Part shown: positions 9,966 to 19,021 of the stretch, in pieces
Numbering within the stretch: the stretch's first letter is position 1
How the letters are laid out: each line of letters begins with the position of its first letter
DNA from: Planococcus ruber
GTDB lineage: Bacteria > Bacillota > Bacilli > Bacillales_A > Planococcaceae
NCBI RefSeq assembly: GCF_022819085.1
Contig: NZ_JALHAG010000004.1
Span: 186,001 to 250,000, forward strand
Length of the DNA stretch: 64,000 nucleotides
Direction: 5' to 3'
The notes under the pieces: generated by a model
What the model was told of the DNA's origin: nothing
The model's database searches: none
The model's input: the letters and a program-made list of their open reading frames with translations, nothing else
Program-made: the position numbers and the translations under genes

Positions 9966-11057
9966 TTACTCAGCGATTTTAACAATCGGTTTGATGGTCG
10001 AACCGCTTTTTGAATCCTCGAAGGCTTCGTTGATCTGTTCAAAATCATATACTTTCGTCAGTTTGTCGAACGGGAACAGGCCGCGCTTAAAATAATTCAC
10101 GAGCTGCGGAATGAAAACTTGCGGGATCGAGTCGCCTTCGATTACGCCCATCACGGTTTTCCCTTCTGCCATGATGTCGTTGTGGACATCAAAAGTCATT
10201 TCTGGTGTCACTCCGACGATTGCACAAGCACCGAGTGGGCGAAGCGAATGGATGGCTTGTTTAACGACCGGAGGAACACCGGTCGTCTCTACTGCATAAT
10301 GCAGGCCGCCGCCCGTAATTGCCTTGATCTCTTGAACGACATCCACATTTTTGCCTTTCAGTATGTGAGTGGCGCCAAGTTCCTTCGCCAACTCCAGCCG
10401 GTTGTCGTGGATATCGACCGCTATGATGTTGAGGCAGCCTGCAATTTTCGCGGCCATGATAGCACTCAATCCGACGGCACCGCTGCCAAACACAGCAATA
10501 GAAGAGCCAAATTCCGGCTTCAAGCGGTTCAATACCGTCCCGGCACCTGTCTGAATTCCGCATCCAAGCGGGCCGAGGAGGGTCAAATCCACTTCTTTGT
10601 CGACTTTGACGACATTCCGCTCATTGGTCACCGCGAATGTACCGAACGACGACTGACCGAAAAACGTTGAAACCGCATGGTCGTGATGGTGAATCCGGTT
10701 TGTGCCGTCCTGCATCTTTCCGCCAAAGTTCAAATCATTAAAATTCAGGCATACCGTCGGATGGCCGGTCAGGCAATTCTCGCAATGGCCGCAATAGGCA
10801 AACGACAAAACGACATGGTCGCCGGCCTCAATCGTCGTAACTGCTGACCCGACTTTTTCCACAATGCCCGCTCCTTCGTGGCCGAGCACCGCCGGAAAAG
10901 GCGATAAACCCAAATCCCGGGCAACGGCATCTGTGTGGCAAACGCCAGTCGCCACGATTTTCACCAATACTTCATGGTCTTTCGGTTCGCCAAGTTCCAC
11001 TTCTTCTAATGTGAAATCTTCACCCAACCCGTGCGTCACTGCTGCTTGAATCTTCAT
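9966..11057 (-). CDS. Zinc-dependent NAD(P) alcohol dehydrogenase (aryl-alcohol/geraniol type)
   Basis: A medium-chain dehydrogenase of 363 residues. The catalytic zinc ligand Cys40 (GVCHTDA) is followed by His60-Glu61 (LGHEGAG); structural zinc ligands are Cys89, Cys92, Cys95 and Cys103. The Rossmann motif GSGAVGLSA lies near residue 193. The family (AdhC/AreB-like) oxidises primary, aromatic or terpenoid alcohols; the physiological substrate cannot be told from the sequence. The start is supported by AGGAGG eight bases upstream. It is an accessory gene placed between two copies of an ATP-grasp gene end, so it likely entered or was rearranged at this site. Confidence 0.93.
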   Translation of the reverse strand: MKIQAAVTHGLGEDFTLEEVELGEPKDHEVLVKIVATGVCHTDAVARDLGLSPFPAVLGHEGAGIVEKVGSAVTTIEAGDHVVLSFAYCGHCENCLTGHPTVCLNFNDLNFGGKMQDGTNRIHHHDHAVSTFFGQSSFGTFAVTNERNVVKVDKEVDLTLLGPLGCGIQTGAGTVLNRLKPEFGSSIAVFGSGAVGLSAIMAAKIAGCLNIIAVDIHDNRLELAKELGATHILKGKNVDVVQEIKAITGGGLHYAVETTGVPPVVKQAIHSLRPLGACAIVGVTPEMTFDVHNDIMAEGKTVMGVIEGDSIPQVFIPQLVNYFKRGLFPFDKLTKVYDFEQINEAFEDSKSGSTIKPIVKIAE

Positions 11058-11159
11058 TGAATCCCTCCTGGCATTTTTTGTTCACTTAGTAAGATACCCG
11101 CTTTCATAACAGAATAGTCATTCTATAGGACAATCAACTCCGTCCCTGCAATTTCCCCT

Positions 11160-11196
11160 GTCCCATAAAAAAAGTCCGCAAGCAGCGGACTTTCAT
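11160..11196 (-). terminator. Terminator of the ATP-grasp gene pair
   Basis: On the minus strand the stem AAAGTCCGC / GCGGACTTT (11171-11192 region) is followed by a T-run (the A-run at 11166-11172 on plus). It overlaps the last bases of the gene and is copied, in decayed form, at 9731 and 9503. Confidence 0.8.
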
Positions 11197-11972
11197 AGCG
11201 GGCGAAAAGGGGCATCTTTCGCCAATTTCTGAAGATGCTGCACCAATAACTCTGCAATATTCTCATCGTGCGTTTCATAAAACGAACGGGCACCGACCGG
11301 ATCTTCAATTTCATTGAACACATGCCGTCCGTCCGGCAATAAAAGAAAATCAACGCCGATGTAATCGCTTTTCAATGCACGGGCAATTTTCAAGACGTCC
11401 TGTTCCTGCGCCGCAGAAAGGATGTATTTCTCCGCTTTGCCGCCGAGCGAATAATTCGCTTTGAACGAATCCGCAGAACTCCGCTCCACGGCACCGGCTA
11501 CTTCGTCTCCGATGACATAAGCGCGGACATCCGCTCCATGTTCAATAACGGGCTGGAAAATCGAAGCTCCGTCGGGAATTTCATCCGTCGAGTGAACCAG
11601 TTCAACGCCAGTGCCGCCATGGCCGTCCGCTGTTTTCGCCACACACGGAAATTCCATCGCTTCCCGGTAAGTTGGAATGACAGGCACTCCCATCAATTGC
11701 ATGAACTGATACGACTGCCACTTGTCATTGGCGATCCGGTTCACTTCAGCGCGGTTGACCAAGCGAATTTTTTGGTCCTCCAATAACCGTGCAGCAGAAG
11801 GGCGGCGGACCCTGAACAGAACGAGCGAACCTTCAAGCTTTTCGGCAAGCTTACCCAATCCTTCATTCGACCAATCGTCCCAGCACATGAGCTCAAAACT
11901 GCCGAAATTCTGCAGCTCATCGATAAATCCTTTATTGCGCTGAGCATCCGCTGTTTCGTATAAAAGAATCAT
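11193..11972 (-). CDS. ATP-grasp domain protein, RimK-like (second of a pair)
   Basis: A 259-residue ATP-grasp protein. It has a divergent N-terminal lobe, a central ATP-binding segment (FPCVAKTADGHGGTGVELV, about residues 108-126) and a C-terminal part with DVRAYVIGDEVAGAVER and IGVDFLLLPDGRHVFNEIEDP, which provides metal-binding Glu/Asn residues. Family members ligate a carboxylate to an amine or thiol using ATP. It overlaps the upstream ATP-grasp gene by 4 bases, so the two are translationally coupled and probably act together. Substrate unknown. Two decayed copies of its 3' end lie 1.4-1.7 kb away. Confidence 0.85.
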   Translation of the reverse strand: MILLYETADAQRNKGFIDELQNFGSFELMCWDDWSNEGLGKLAEKLEGSLVLFRVRRPSAARLLEDQKIRLVNRAEVNRIANDKWQSYQFMQLMGVPVIPTYREAMEFPCVAKTADGHGGTGVELVHSTDEIPDGASIFQPVIEHGADVRAYVIGDEVAGAVERSSADSFKANYSLGGKAEKYILSAAQEQDVLKIARALKSDYIGVDFLLLPDGRHVFNEIEDPVGARSFYETHDENIAELLVQHLQKLAKDAPFRPL

Positions 11973-12832
11973 TTCAAGTCCTCCAATATGAATGCGATCA
12001 TGGCATCCGCCACATTAATGCCCGTGACATTCAGGATATTGCGGATATGGGCAGCCGCATTCACTTCACAGACGAGCGGCTGTTCCTGTTCATCAAACAG
12101 CAAATCGACGCCGGCAAAAACTGCACCGACTGCATTGGCTGCATCCAGCGCAAGTTTCCGCTGCGCTTCGGTCAAGTCAACCGGAGAAGCGGTGCCGCCG
12201 TTAGTGATGTTCGCCCGGAAATCCGTTTCGGAGTGGCGGTACATTGCGGCGACGATTTCACCGCCGACCACATTCACGCGAATGTCGCGTCCGTGGCTCG
12301 ATGCAATAAATTCCTGAAAGACGAAATCGATGCCGCGAAGCGATTCCACTTTTTCATAAAACTCCGCTTCTGTTTCGATTAGATAGACTTTCATGCCAAA
12401 GGAGCCGTGGCCTTCTTTGATGATCATCGGCAGTTTCAAGGCATCGATCACGCGTTCGAAATAACCGGATTCCAGAATCGAGAAATTCGGATAGACTTTC
12501 GGCGCGACAATGGTCCGCGGCATCGGAAGGCCACGAGACGCAAGCTCGATATACTGCTTCGCTTTATTGTCGCAAAGGTCGATGATCGCCGGGTCATTGT
12601 AGACGGGCACTCCGCGGCTTTTCAGGAAATAGCCAAGCAAAATGTCTTTGTCGAGAAGCACCGCAAAATCCGGAAGATCGGATGGGAGAGACAAGTCCAT
12701 CATCGCCTCGTAATTTTTCATGATTGTGGCGGATACACCTGCGTGTTCCGCCGCATCGGCTGTTAAGCGGGCTTGGTCAGCGAATTTATCGGAGACCAGA
12801 CTTCCGTTATAAATTACCCAACATGTTGTCAT
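11969..12832 (-). CDS. RimK-family ATP-grasp ligase (first of a pair)
   Basis: A 287-residue protein with the full RimK/LysX pattern: a pre-ATP-grasp lobe (residues 1-90), the ATP-binding loop IIKEGHGSFGMKVYLIE (about 145-161), VFQEFIASSHGRDIRVNVVG, and the metal-site segment VDLLFDEQEQPLVCEVN. The family includes ribosomal S6 and LysW amino-acid ligases. Here no carrier protein or precursor peptide is visible nearby, so the acceptor is unknown. It is transcribed away from folC across a 73-bp gap. The 4-base ATGA overlap with the next gene indicates an obligate pair. Confidence 0.88.
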   Translation of the reverse strand: MTTCWVIYNGSLVSDKFADQARLTADAAEHAGVSATIMKNYEAMMDLSLPSDLPDFAVLLDKDILLGYFLKSRGVPVYNDPAIIDLCDNKAKQYIELASRGLPMPRTIVAPKVYPNFSILESGYFERVIDALKLPMIIKEGHGSFGMKVYLIETEAEFYEKVESLRGIDFVFQEFIASSHGRDIRVNVVGGEIVAAMYRHSETDFRANITNGGTASPVDLTEAQRKLALDAANAVGAVFAGVDLLFDEQEQPLVCEVNAAAHIRNILNVTGINVADAMIAFILEDLK

Positions 12833-12851
12833 TTCCAGTTCTCCTTCATGG

Positions 12852-12857
12852 TATAAT
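12852..12857 (+). promoter_or_regulatory. Probable -10 box of folC
   Basis: TATAAT in the short divergent gap before folC. TTGTCA at 12826-12831 could be a -35 box but the spacing (20 bp) is long, so only the -10 element is well supported. Confidence 0.5.
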
Positions 12858-12905
12858 TAATCTTAAAAAAAGTGTATCACGTTTAACGGAGAAAGAAGGG
12901 TAAAA

Positions 12906-14102
12906 ATGATAAATGGACTCGATGCCTACAAGAAGAAATGGAACATCCAGACAGAAGCTGCTATCAAACCCGGCCTGCATGCCATCACGGCTGCTTTAAA
13001 AGAATTAGACAACCCTCATCAAAAAGGGACTTTCATACATATTGCCGGAACCAACGGCAAAGGCTCGACTGCCACTTTCCTGGCAAGCATCCTGCGTGAG
13101 CACGGGTTATCGGTCGGCAATTTCTTCTCCCCGGAAATTGAAGATCTCCATGACCAAATTCAGATCAACGGAGAGCCGATTCCAGAAGAAGAAATGGACC
13201 GCACGATGAACCGGCTCGCATCTCTCCGGACGCCGCTGACGGATTTCGAATTGCTGACGGCTGCAGCATTCCTGGTATTCAGTGAACATCCGCTTGACGC
13301 CGTGATTATCGAAGCAGGGATGGGCGGACGCTTCGACAGTACGAATGTCATCGATCCATTCCTTTCAATCATTCCGTCTATTTCGATGGAACATACGGCT
13401 TTTCTCGGAGATACACTGGAAGAAATTTCTTGGCATAAAGCTGGGATTATCAAAAAGTGGAAACCCGTCGTTGTCGGCAATCTCCCAGAAGCCGCAATGG
13501 CAGTAGTAAATGAAAACGCTGACAAACTCCATTCCGAAGTCATCAAAGCTAAAGAGCCGATTACGGTGGAATTAAAACTGAAAGGGGAGCATCAAATCCG
13601 CAACGCCCAACTTGCGGTGGAAGCAGCGAAGGAAATCTTGCTGCTGACATTCGACCAGGAAAAAGCGAATGCCGGGCTATCGAAAGCAAGCATTCCTTTT
13701 CGCTTCGAAGAACTTTATCCGGGATTGGTTTTGGATGCTGCGCATAATGTTGAAAGCGTCGAAGCGCTGATCCAAACGGTGAAAGAACAATTTCCGACAA
13801 AAGAAATTCACTTTGTGGTAGGAATTTTAAAAGATAAGAACTATAAAGAAATCTTGCGAAAACTGGAAGCGATCAGCGATCAGTTCACGTTTATCTCGTT
13901 CGAAAGCGAGCGTGCATTGGAAGCTAATACTTTATTTGAAGAAAGTAGAAGTAAAATAAAGACAATTCAAAATCAATATGATATATTACCTGTACAAGGT
14001 ATAAACGTCATGACAATAGTCACGGGTTCAATGAATTTATTGTCAATTCTACGGAATGAAAAATTTAAGGTATTTGCTAACTATAAAAGCGCCGCCCGCT
14101 AA
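12906..14102 (+). CDS. folC: Folylpolyglutamate synthase / dihydrofolate synthase
   Basis: Adds glutamate to dihydropteroate and folates. The Mur-ligase type P-loop GTNGKGS is at residues 48-54. The FolC segments FFSPEIEDLHDQIQING, EAGMGGRFDSTNV and SMEHTAFLGDTLEEISWHKAGIIK (split here by description only) are present. At 398 residues it is slightly shorter than the roughly 430 of Bacillus FolC. The ribosome site GAAGGG precedes the ATG. In Bacillus folC follows valS directly; here an accessory minus-strand patch separates them. Confidence 0.95.
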   Translation: MINGLDAYKKKWNIQTEAAIKPGLHAITAALKELDNPHQKGTFIHIAGTNGKGSTATFLASILREHGLSVGNFFSPEIEDLHDQIQINGEPIPEEEMDRTMNRLASLRTPLTDFELLTAAAFLVFSEHPLDAVIIEAGMGGRFDSTNVIDPFLSIIPSISMEHTAFLGDTLEEISWHKAGIIKKWKPVVVGNLPEAAMAVVNENADKLHSEVIKAKEPITVELKLKGEHQIRNAQLAVEAAKEILLLTFDQEKANAGLSKASIPFRFEELYPGLVLDAAHNVESVEALIQTVKEQFPTKEIHFVVGILKDKNYKEILRKLEAISDQFTFISFESERALEANTLFEESRSKIKTIQNQYDILPVQGINVMTIVTGSMNLLSILRNEKFKVFANYKSAAR

Positions 14103-14147
14103 GGGTTTAGCCTTAATTCGCGCAAAATCAGCTAGGGAGAAGATGCT

Positions 14148-15851
14148 ATGCCGAATTCAAACAACAGAAGAACAGTTCTTTGGGCATTGTGGCTATTGAT
14201 CGTTCTGCCTGGATTTTATTTGATCATCCATTATTTCCCGCCTCCGGAAATTGATCCATGGAACCTTTTTGCCTTCATCTTATTTTTCGTATTGATGTGT
14301 TTAATGCCCATGAACATCAACGGAGCATCGACTTTTCTCGTTCAATGGGTGACCGTCGCTGTATTCTTGAAATATGGCATTGTCGTAGAATTGTTCATTT
14401 CCCAGCTGACGATGCTGGTGGTGCTGTTCAGAAGCCGGACAGATGAACCGCAATCCCTTCGCATCCCGTTCAATTCGATCATGTTTTTCCTGATTTCCTG
14501 TTTAGCGGGTATGGCATTTATCTTGGCCGGCGGGGAAATTGGATCGGTCAATCTGGTCCATATCATCGTGTTCGGTTTAATTTTCCAAATTGTTTCAGTT
14601 GTTGCCAATCAAGTGATTTTTTACATTTACGATCAAATTACCGGCACGCCGAATAAATTCTTTTCCATTGACGCCATCTGGGATTTTGCGCTGACGTTGT
14701 GCGTGTTCCCTTACGCTATTGCCCTTTATATTACAGAAGCTTATATCGGCAGTGCGGCTCTCGTGCTGCTCGGCATTCCGTTCTTCATCATGACAGCGGT
14801 CATGAAAATGTACAACAGCTCGGAACAAGTCAACATCGATTTGAAAAAAGCAGGGGAGATCGGCCATCAGCTGGCTGCCCGGCTGTCAACGGACGAAGTG
14901 CTCGACCAATTCGTTCTTCAAGTAGCAGATATGTTCAAAAGCGATTACGCCTATGTCATCGACTACCGTGGCGGCGAATTGATCATGCTGCGGATGTTTG
15001 AAAATAATGAATTCATCAAATTGGACATACCGGCAGTCCGCTACAATAAAGGCATTGCCGGAAATGTCATCGTCACGAACACACCGGTCGTCTACGAGAA
15101 AAAGAGCCAGTGGAATGAAATTGTCACCGGTTATATCCCAGTGGATGCGGAAAGCATCATGTGTACACCGGTCGCCCGCAACAATAAAATCGAAGGCGTG
15201 CTCGTGCTCGCTTCGAAGAAAAAATATGCGTACGTCAGCCACCAGCTGCAGATTCTCGATATCTTGAGTACGTATTTCGCCGTATCCCTCGAAAAAGCAG
15301 GCTACGTCCAAAAAGCGATTGCGAAGAGTGAGCGCTGCGGCTTAACGAAATTATACAATTACCGTTATTTAGATGAAGCACTTGAAAAATGCATGAACAA
15401 AGTCAAATCCGGCGAGCTCGAAAAACTCTCGCTCGTGATGATGGACATTGACCACTTCAAGAGCATCAACGACACATATGGCCACCAAAGCGGCAACGAT
15501 ATCCTGATCGAACTTGCAAGGCTGCTTGAAGCAGAGGTAGGGGAGGAAGGGACTGTTGCCCGCTACGGCGGCGAAGAATTCGTCGTGCTCTTCCCGAATT
15601 ACGGCAAAGACCTGTCGATGTTATTTGCAGAATCTTTGCGCAAGAAAATCGAAAAGCATCCATTCCGGATCAAAACCGATCTAGGTGCGGACCGGAGCAT
15701 CCAAGACGTCCATATCACCTTAAGCATCGGCGTCTCTACTGCACCAGATGACAGCGACGAACCGAATGCGCTGATCCGCAATGCGGACCGGGCGTTGTAC
15801 ATTGGGGCGAAGCAGGCTGGGCGGAATAAGGTTGCGGCTTATGTGAAATAG
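14148..15851 (+). CDS. Membrane sensor diguanylate cyclase (multi-TM, GAF, GGDEF)
   Basis: A 567-residue protein: about six transmembrane helices in residues 1-225, a GAF-like sensor domain around 240-390, and a C-terminal GGDEF domain (about 400-565). The catalytic signature is GGEEF at 474-478 in RYGGEEFVVLF, and the metal-site MDIDHFKSINDTYGH is intact, so active c-di-GMP synthesis is expected. The inhibitory I-site RxxD is absent before the signature. It lies 45 bases after folC and beside the pilus locus, whose PilB has a c-di-GMP-binding-type N-terminus. A signalling link is inferred from this context. Confidence 0.92.
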   Translation: MPNSNNRRTVLWALWLLIVLPGFYLIIHYFPPPEIDPWNLFAFILFFVLMCLMPMNINGASTFLVQWVTVAVFLKYGIVVELFISQLTMLVVLFRSRTDEPQSLRIPFNSIMFFLISCLAGMAFILAGGEIGSVNLVHIIVFGLIFQIVSVVANQVIFYIYDQITGTPNKFFSIDAIWDFALTLCVFPYAIALYITEAYIGSAALVLLGIPFFIMTAVMKMYNSSEQVNIDLKKAGEIGHQLAARLSTDEVLDQFVLQVADMFKSDYAYVIDYRGGELIMLRMFENNEFIKLDIPAVRYNKGIAGNVIVTNTPVVYEKKSQWNEIVTGYIPVDAESIMCTPVARNNKIEGVLVLASKKKYAYVSHQLQILDILSTYFAVSLEKAGYVQKAIAKSERCGLTKLYNYRYLDEALEKCMNKVKSGELEKLSLVMMDIDHFKSINDTYGHQSGNDILIELARLLEAEVGEEGTVARYGGEEFVVLFPNYGKDLSMLFAESLRKKIEKHPFRIKTDLGADRSIQDVHITLSIGVSTAPDDSDEPNALIRNADRALYIGAKQAGRNKVAAYVK

Positions 15852-15854
15852 AAA

Positions 15855-15896
15855 AGAGTGGAACTCCTAAAACTCAGGAGTTCCACTCTTTTTAGT
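15855..15896. terminator. Bidirectional terminator between the GGDEF gene and the minor pilin operon
   Basis: A long perfect hairpin AAAAGAGTGGAACTCCT / AGGAGTTCCACTCTTTTT occupies the whole 40-bp convergent gap and gives T-runs in both directions. This is the only convergent gap in the window without a 20/21-bp array. Confidence 0.93.
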
Positions 15897-17691
15897 AGCT
15901 GCGGTCTTTTTCGAGAGGCGGGTCAACTTTGTAGATGACCGGCTCTTGCTGTTTTAAATCGGAATAGGTGGAGATGATTTCTGAATCGTAAATAACCTGT
16001 AAGCGAGAATCTCTAGTTTGCTGTCCATTTACATTTTCAAAATAATCAGCTCTATTTGGAATTTGATAAGATCCCGTGAAGAAAGTATCTTTTGCTCGGC
16101 CGCGAATTGCATTTAATACAATTTTTCTGGCAGAAATTCCACCATCAATCTTAATATTCGACCCTACTCCAAACATCTCAAAATCTTGTTCCGTATAAAA
16201 GAATCCCTTGATGTAACTCGGAGCATCTTGGTTGACCGAGTTGTTGGAAATTTTAATATTTCCTTTGGAAAGAATAATCAGGGAGCCTCTTTTGCCGGAA
16301 CTAAGGCTTTTTCCATTGATCCGAGAGTATTCAATCGTTACGCTTCCATTAACGTATAGGAGTACGTTGCTAAGTAAATCGGCACCTTTAATAGTAACAT
16401 TCCCATTAACATAGATTGGGCCATCTAATGTAATAGCCGAATAATTACTAACATTTTCAGAAGTGCTATTATTTCCGATCAAAAGATTCCCGTTTACATA
16501 CATACCGCTTTCAAATGTTGAATTTGTATCTAGAAAAGTTGCGCTTCCGTTTGTTGAGACTTGTTTGAATTTATTGGTGCCTTTAAAAGTGAATGTTCCG
16601 CTATCGTCATAGTAATTAACATAATCATATTTACTACAGAACCACCACCAACCATCGACACATACTCTCTCGCTAAATGTATAGCTAAGGAATACTTTTG
16701 AAGAAGGCTTGTTTATTCCGTTTATCGTTTTGCTGCTTCCAGCATCTAAGTTTTCGGCACCAGCACTTGTACGGCTATATTCAAAATTTGCTTTTTGAGT
16801 TGTAATACCGATCGGACTTCTAACTGGCTCCCTAGAAACCAAATCTGGAGCGAATCCAGGCCGAAACAAATCGTCAATATTGCTCTTTTCTGAATAACCA
16901 TTAGAAGTAAAGTTGGTTAATGCAATATGACTTGAATAAGTAGGGCTATGAGTAAAGAAATAAGCTTTCTTGCCAAGAAATAACCGAGAAGAATCCGTAC
17001 CAGGAAGAGGAATAGCTGAAGGCGCTAGACTCGGAATCCATCGATCGCCGCCCAATTGAGCATAACCATTCGAGCTGGTTACGATGTTCCCGTCCACTTT
17101 CACATCTCCTGTAATATCCACTCCGCCATGCATCAGCAAATTTCCTTCTCCCGGTTGAAAACCATCTGAACTGTCAATATTGGTGCCAACTGCATATCTT
17201 AAAGCTTCAGGGGCAGTTTCAGCTCCAATTTCAATTTTGCTGACCAGCTCTCTATTGGATTTGCCTGAAGTTCCAATACTTTTAAAAGTAACCAATTTCT
17301 TTAATGGGTTTACTTCATTTTCTTCCGTAATGCTATCAACATAGGAATCAATGCAAACTTTATAAGAACCAGTTGTAGATATGGTAGCTGCAGAATTAGT
17401 TGCTGTACATCTGTATTTATCCAAAACTCTTTCAAGCTGAAATAGAAAGTCGGTTCTTGGGACTCCATTGGCACCTAAATATTTGGTAAGATCATCATTT
17501 ATTTGGGTCGTCATTAGATCAATGCCTTTTTGAGATAAATCTGCGGATTGTGTAATATCTTCTCGAACTTCGTTTTTATTTCCACCATTAAAAGTGAACA
17601 TCATCAGGGTAGCACCTAAAATACTAAACACAACTAATATCAACAATGTAACAAGTAAAGCGTAACCTTTCTGCTGTTTCAGGTATTTCAT
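15892..17691 (-). CDS. Large PilX/GspK-like pilus protein with repetitive beta-rich body
   Basis: A protein of 599 residues. The N-terminus is prepilin-like: a short basic leader (MKYLKQQKG) followed by YALLVTLLILVVFSILGATL. It lacks the Glu at mature position 5 that ordinary pilins have, a feature shared with PilX/GspK tip subunits. The remainder is Ser/Thr/Asn/Gly-rich with repeated short strands (YVNGNVTI, YVNGSVTI, GNIKISNN), reminiscent of a beta-solenoid or bactofilin-like fold, and contains paired cysteines. The ATG at 17691 is preferred (GGGGG upstream); the frame opens 21 codons earlier without a good site. Likely a minor or tip pilin with adhesive function; that role is inferred. 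GC is visibly lower than in neighbours. Confidence 0.8.
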   Translation of the reverse strand: MKYLKQQKGYALLVTLLILVVFSILGATLMMFTFNGGNKNEVREDITQSADLSQKGIDLMTTQINDDLTKYLGANGVPRTDFLFQLERVLDKYRCTATNSAATISTTGSYKVCIDSYVDSITEENEVNPLKKLVTFKSIGTSGKSNRELVSKIEIGAETAPEALRYAVGTNIDSSDGFQPGEGNLLMHGGVDITGDVKVDGNIVTSSNGYAQLGGDRWIPSLAPSAIPLPGTDSSRLFLGKKAYFFTHSPTYSSHIALTNFTSNGYSEKSNIDDLFRPGFAPDLVSREPVRSPIGITTQKANFEYSRTSAGAENLDAGSSKTINGINKPSSKVFLSYTFSERVCVDGWWWFCSKYDYVNYYDDSGTFTFKGTNKFKQVSTNGSATFLDTNSTFESGMYVNGNLLIGNNSTSENVSNYSAITLDGPIYVNGNVTIKGADLLSNVLLYVNGSVTIEYSRINGKSLSSGKRGSLIILSKGNIKISNNSVNQDAPSYIKGFFYTEQDFEMFGVGSNIKIDGGISARKIVLNAIRGRAKDTFFTGSYQIPNRADYFENVNGQQTRDSRLQVIYDSEIISTYSDLKQQEPVIYKVDPPLEKDRSY

Positions 17692-17737
17692 CAATGACGC
17701 CCCCTGCCAGTTAAATGAATTCCATTTTGCATGACCA

Positions 17738-18277
17738 TTATAATTTATCCTCAATTATTGAAATAGTATTTTTAAAATCCATTTGGTGGGTTCTTCCTTT
17801 TACAGTAGTTTCAAGTGTGAATTTGATAGTGAATTCAACGCCATCTCTGGTATTGATATTGGCGATATTTGAAAGGTTGCTTGAAGAGGTGCATGGTACG
17901 GGAACAAATTTCACATTTGCATTATTAAATCTTACTGGCTGGCCCCGTATAATTACTTCTTTATTCAATACGCCTGTTTTGTATGAAGACCCGTTGCTTT
18001 TAGTTACGCTTACTTCTGAATTTACAAATCCATTTGTGCAAGAGTTGACTAATTTTGCCTCTGTTTTTTTCATCACATAGAAATCTGAAATGTAATTCGC
18101 CATGATTAGATCGGCTTCATCCCGAAGTTCGGTTTCAACTTTGACCCGGTTGTAATTGTTATACCCCTGGAAAAGAATTGAATACGCTAAGGTACCGATA
18201 ATACTCATGATCACTAATGTAGCTAAAACTTCGACTAAAGTAATGCCATTTTCATTATTAGGTTTAAGGCTTGACAT
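17738..18277 (-). CDS. Minor type IV prepilin, PilW/PulG-like
   Basis: A 179-residue prepilin with the class III leader SSLKPNNENG ahead of ITLVEVLATLVIMSIIGTLAYSI; cleavage is expected after Gly11, and Glu at mature position 5 is present. The C-terminal part contains two cysteines (near residues 83 and 129) that could form a disulphide. It overlaps the upstream prepilin gene by 14 bases and lies 46 bases before the PilX-like gene, forming a minor-pilin operon on the minus strand. PilD at 28273 is the likely processing peptidase. Confidence 0.85.
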   Translation of the reverse strand: MSSLKPNNENGITLVEVLATLVIMSIIGTLAYSILFQGYNNYNRVKVETELRDEADLIMANYISDFYVMKKTEAKLVNSCTNGFVNSEVSVTKSNGSSYKTGVLNKEVIIRGQPVRFNNANVKFVPVPCTSSSNLSNIANINTRDGVEFTIKFTLETTVKGRTHQMDFKNTISIIEDKL

Positions 18278-18680
18278 AAGGCAAATATCCTTCCACAGTA
18301 CTGGATAAATTTGAACTTGGAGACTTAGCAGTCACGGAGACATTATAAATAGATAAATTTAATTCCGAAGTGTTTTGAGTAAAATCAATGCTTATCAAAT
18401 AATTCTTCCCATTAATGGTTTCTGTACGGGTAAAGTCTACACCGCTCTTTAATGTAGTAGGGGGGAATGCATAACCAGTATTTTTAAAATAAAGAACAGG
18501 ATCTGATTTCAAGCGTTCCAAGTTTGCATCCGCTAGATTAATGATTACTAATTTTTCGCTATTGGTGACCGCTAGTTTATTCGTAGTTCCAAAAAGAGCC
18601 ATAAATCCCATTAGAACAATAGAAATTAATACAACTGCTGCTAATACTTCTACTAAAGTTAATCCTTTTTCATTCTTCAT
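18264..18680 (-). CDS. Minor type IV prepilin, PilV-like
   Basis: A 138-residue prepilin with a very short leader (MKNEKG) followed by LTLVEVLAAVVLISIVLMGFMALF; Glu at mature position 5 is present. The middle segment resembles PilV/GspI minor pilins (A-x-x-N-L-E-R-L). It is the first gene of the minus-strand minor-pilin operon, with GAGGTGC just upstream as the ribosome site. Minor pilins prime pilus assembly from the inner end; here that would involve PilB, PilC and PilM-N-O encoded divergently. Confidence 0.85.
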   Translation of the reverse strand: MKNEKGLTLVEVLAAVVLISIVLMGFMALFGTTNKLAVTNSEKLVIINLADANLERLKSDPVLYFKNTGYAFPPTTLKSGVDFTRTETINGKNYLISIDFTQNTSELNLSIYNVSVTAKSPSSNLSSTVEGYLPYVKP

Positions 18681-19021
18681 AAAGCACCTCGTCTATCTAT
18701 TGGACAAATATATTTGGAACTAAATACCTATTTCGGTGATTTTTTTTTGCTTCTACAGATATATATAACATTTTTCCCTTCGCTAATCTATATCATGGGA
18801 CTTTATTTTGCAATAAAAATATTTTCGTCTAGGAGGCAAGAACTACTTTCATCTGTAACAATTATCTTGTATGATAACAAGTGATTAGTAGTAAACTCAA
18901 CCTAAGCGCTTTACTTCATTTTACATTTTATCAGGTGAATAGCGAGTTTTAGTAGAATAATCATTGTTTTGTCGATTTAAAATCAATTTCAATTTTTTTC
19001 AACTTATACAGGAGGTTCGTT
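18681..19021. promoter_or_regulatory. Divergent control region between the two pilus operons
   Basis: A 341-bp AT-rich gap without an open reading frame. It must contain the promoters for both pilus operons. Candidate elements are TAGAAT at 18953-18958 for the plus operon and an AT-rich TATATATA stretch near 18757 for the minus operon, but neither has a convincing -35 partner. A partial palindrome ATCTTGTATGATAACAAG lies at about 18867-18884 and could be an operator. AGGAGG at 19011-19016 serves the first plus-strand gene. Confidence 0.45.
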
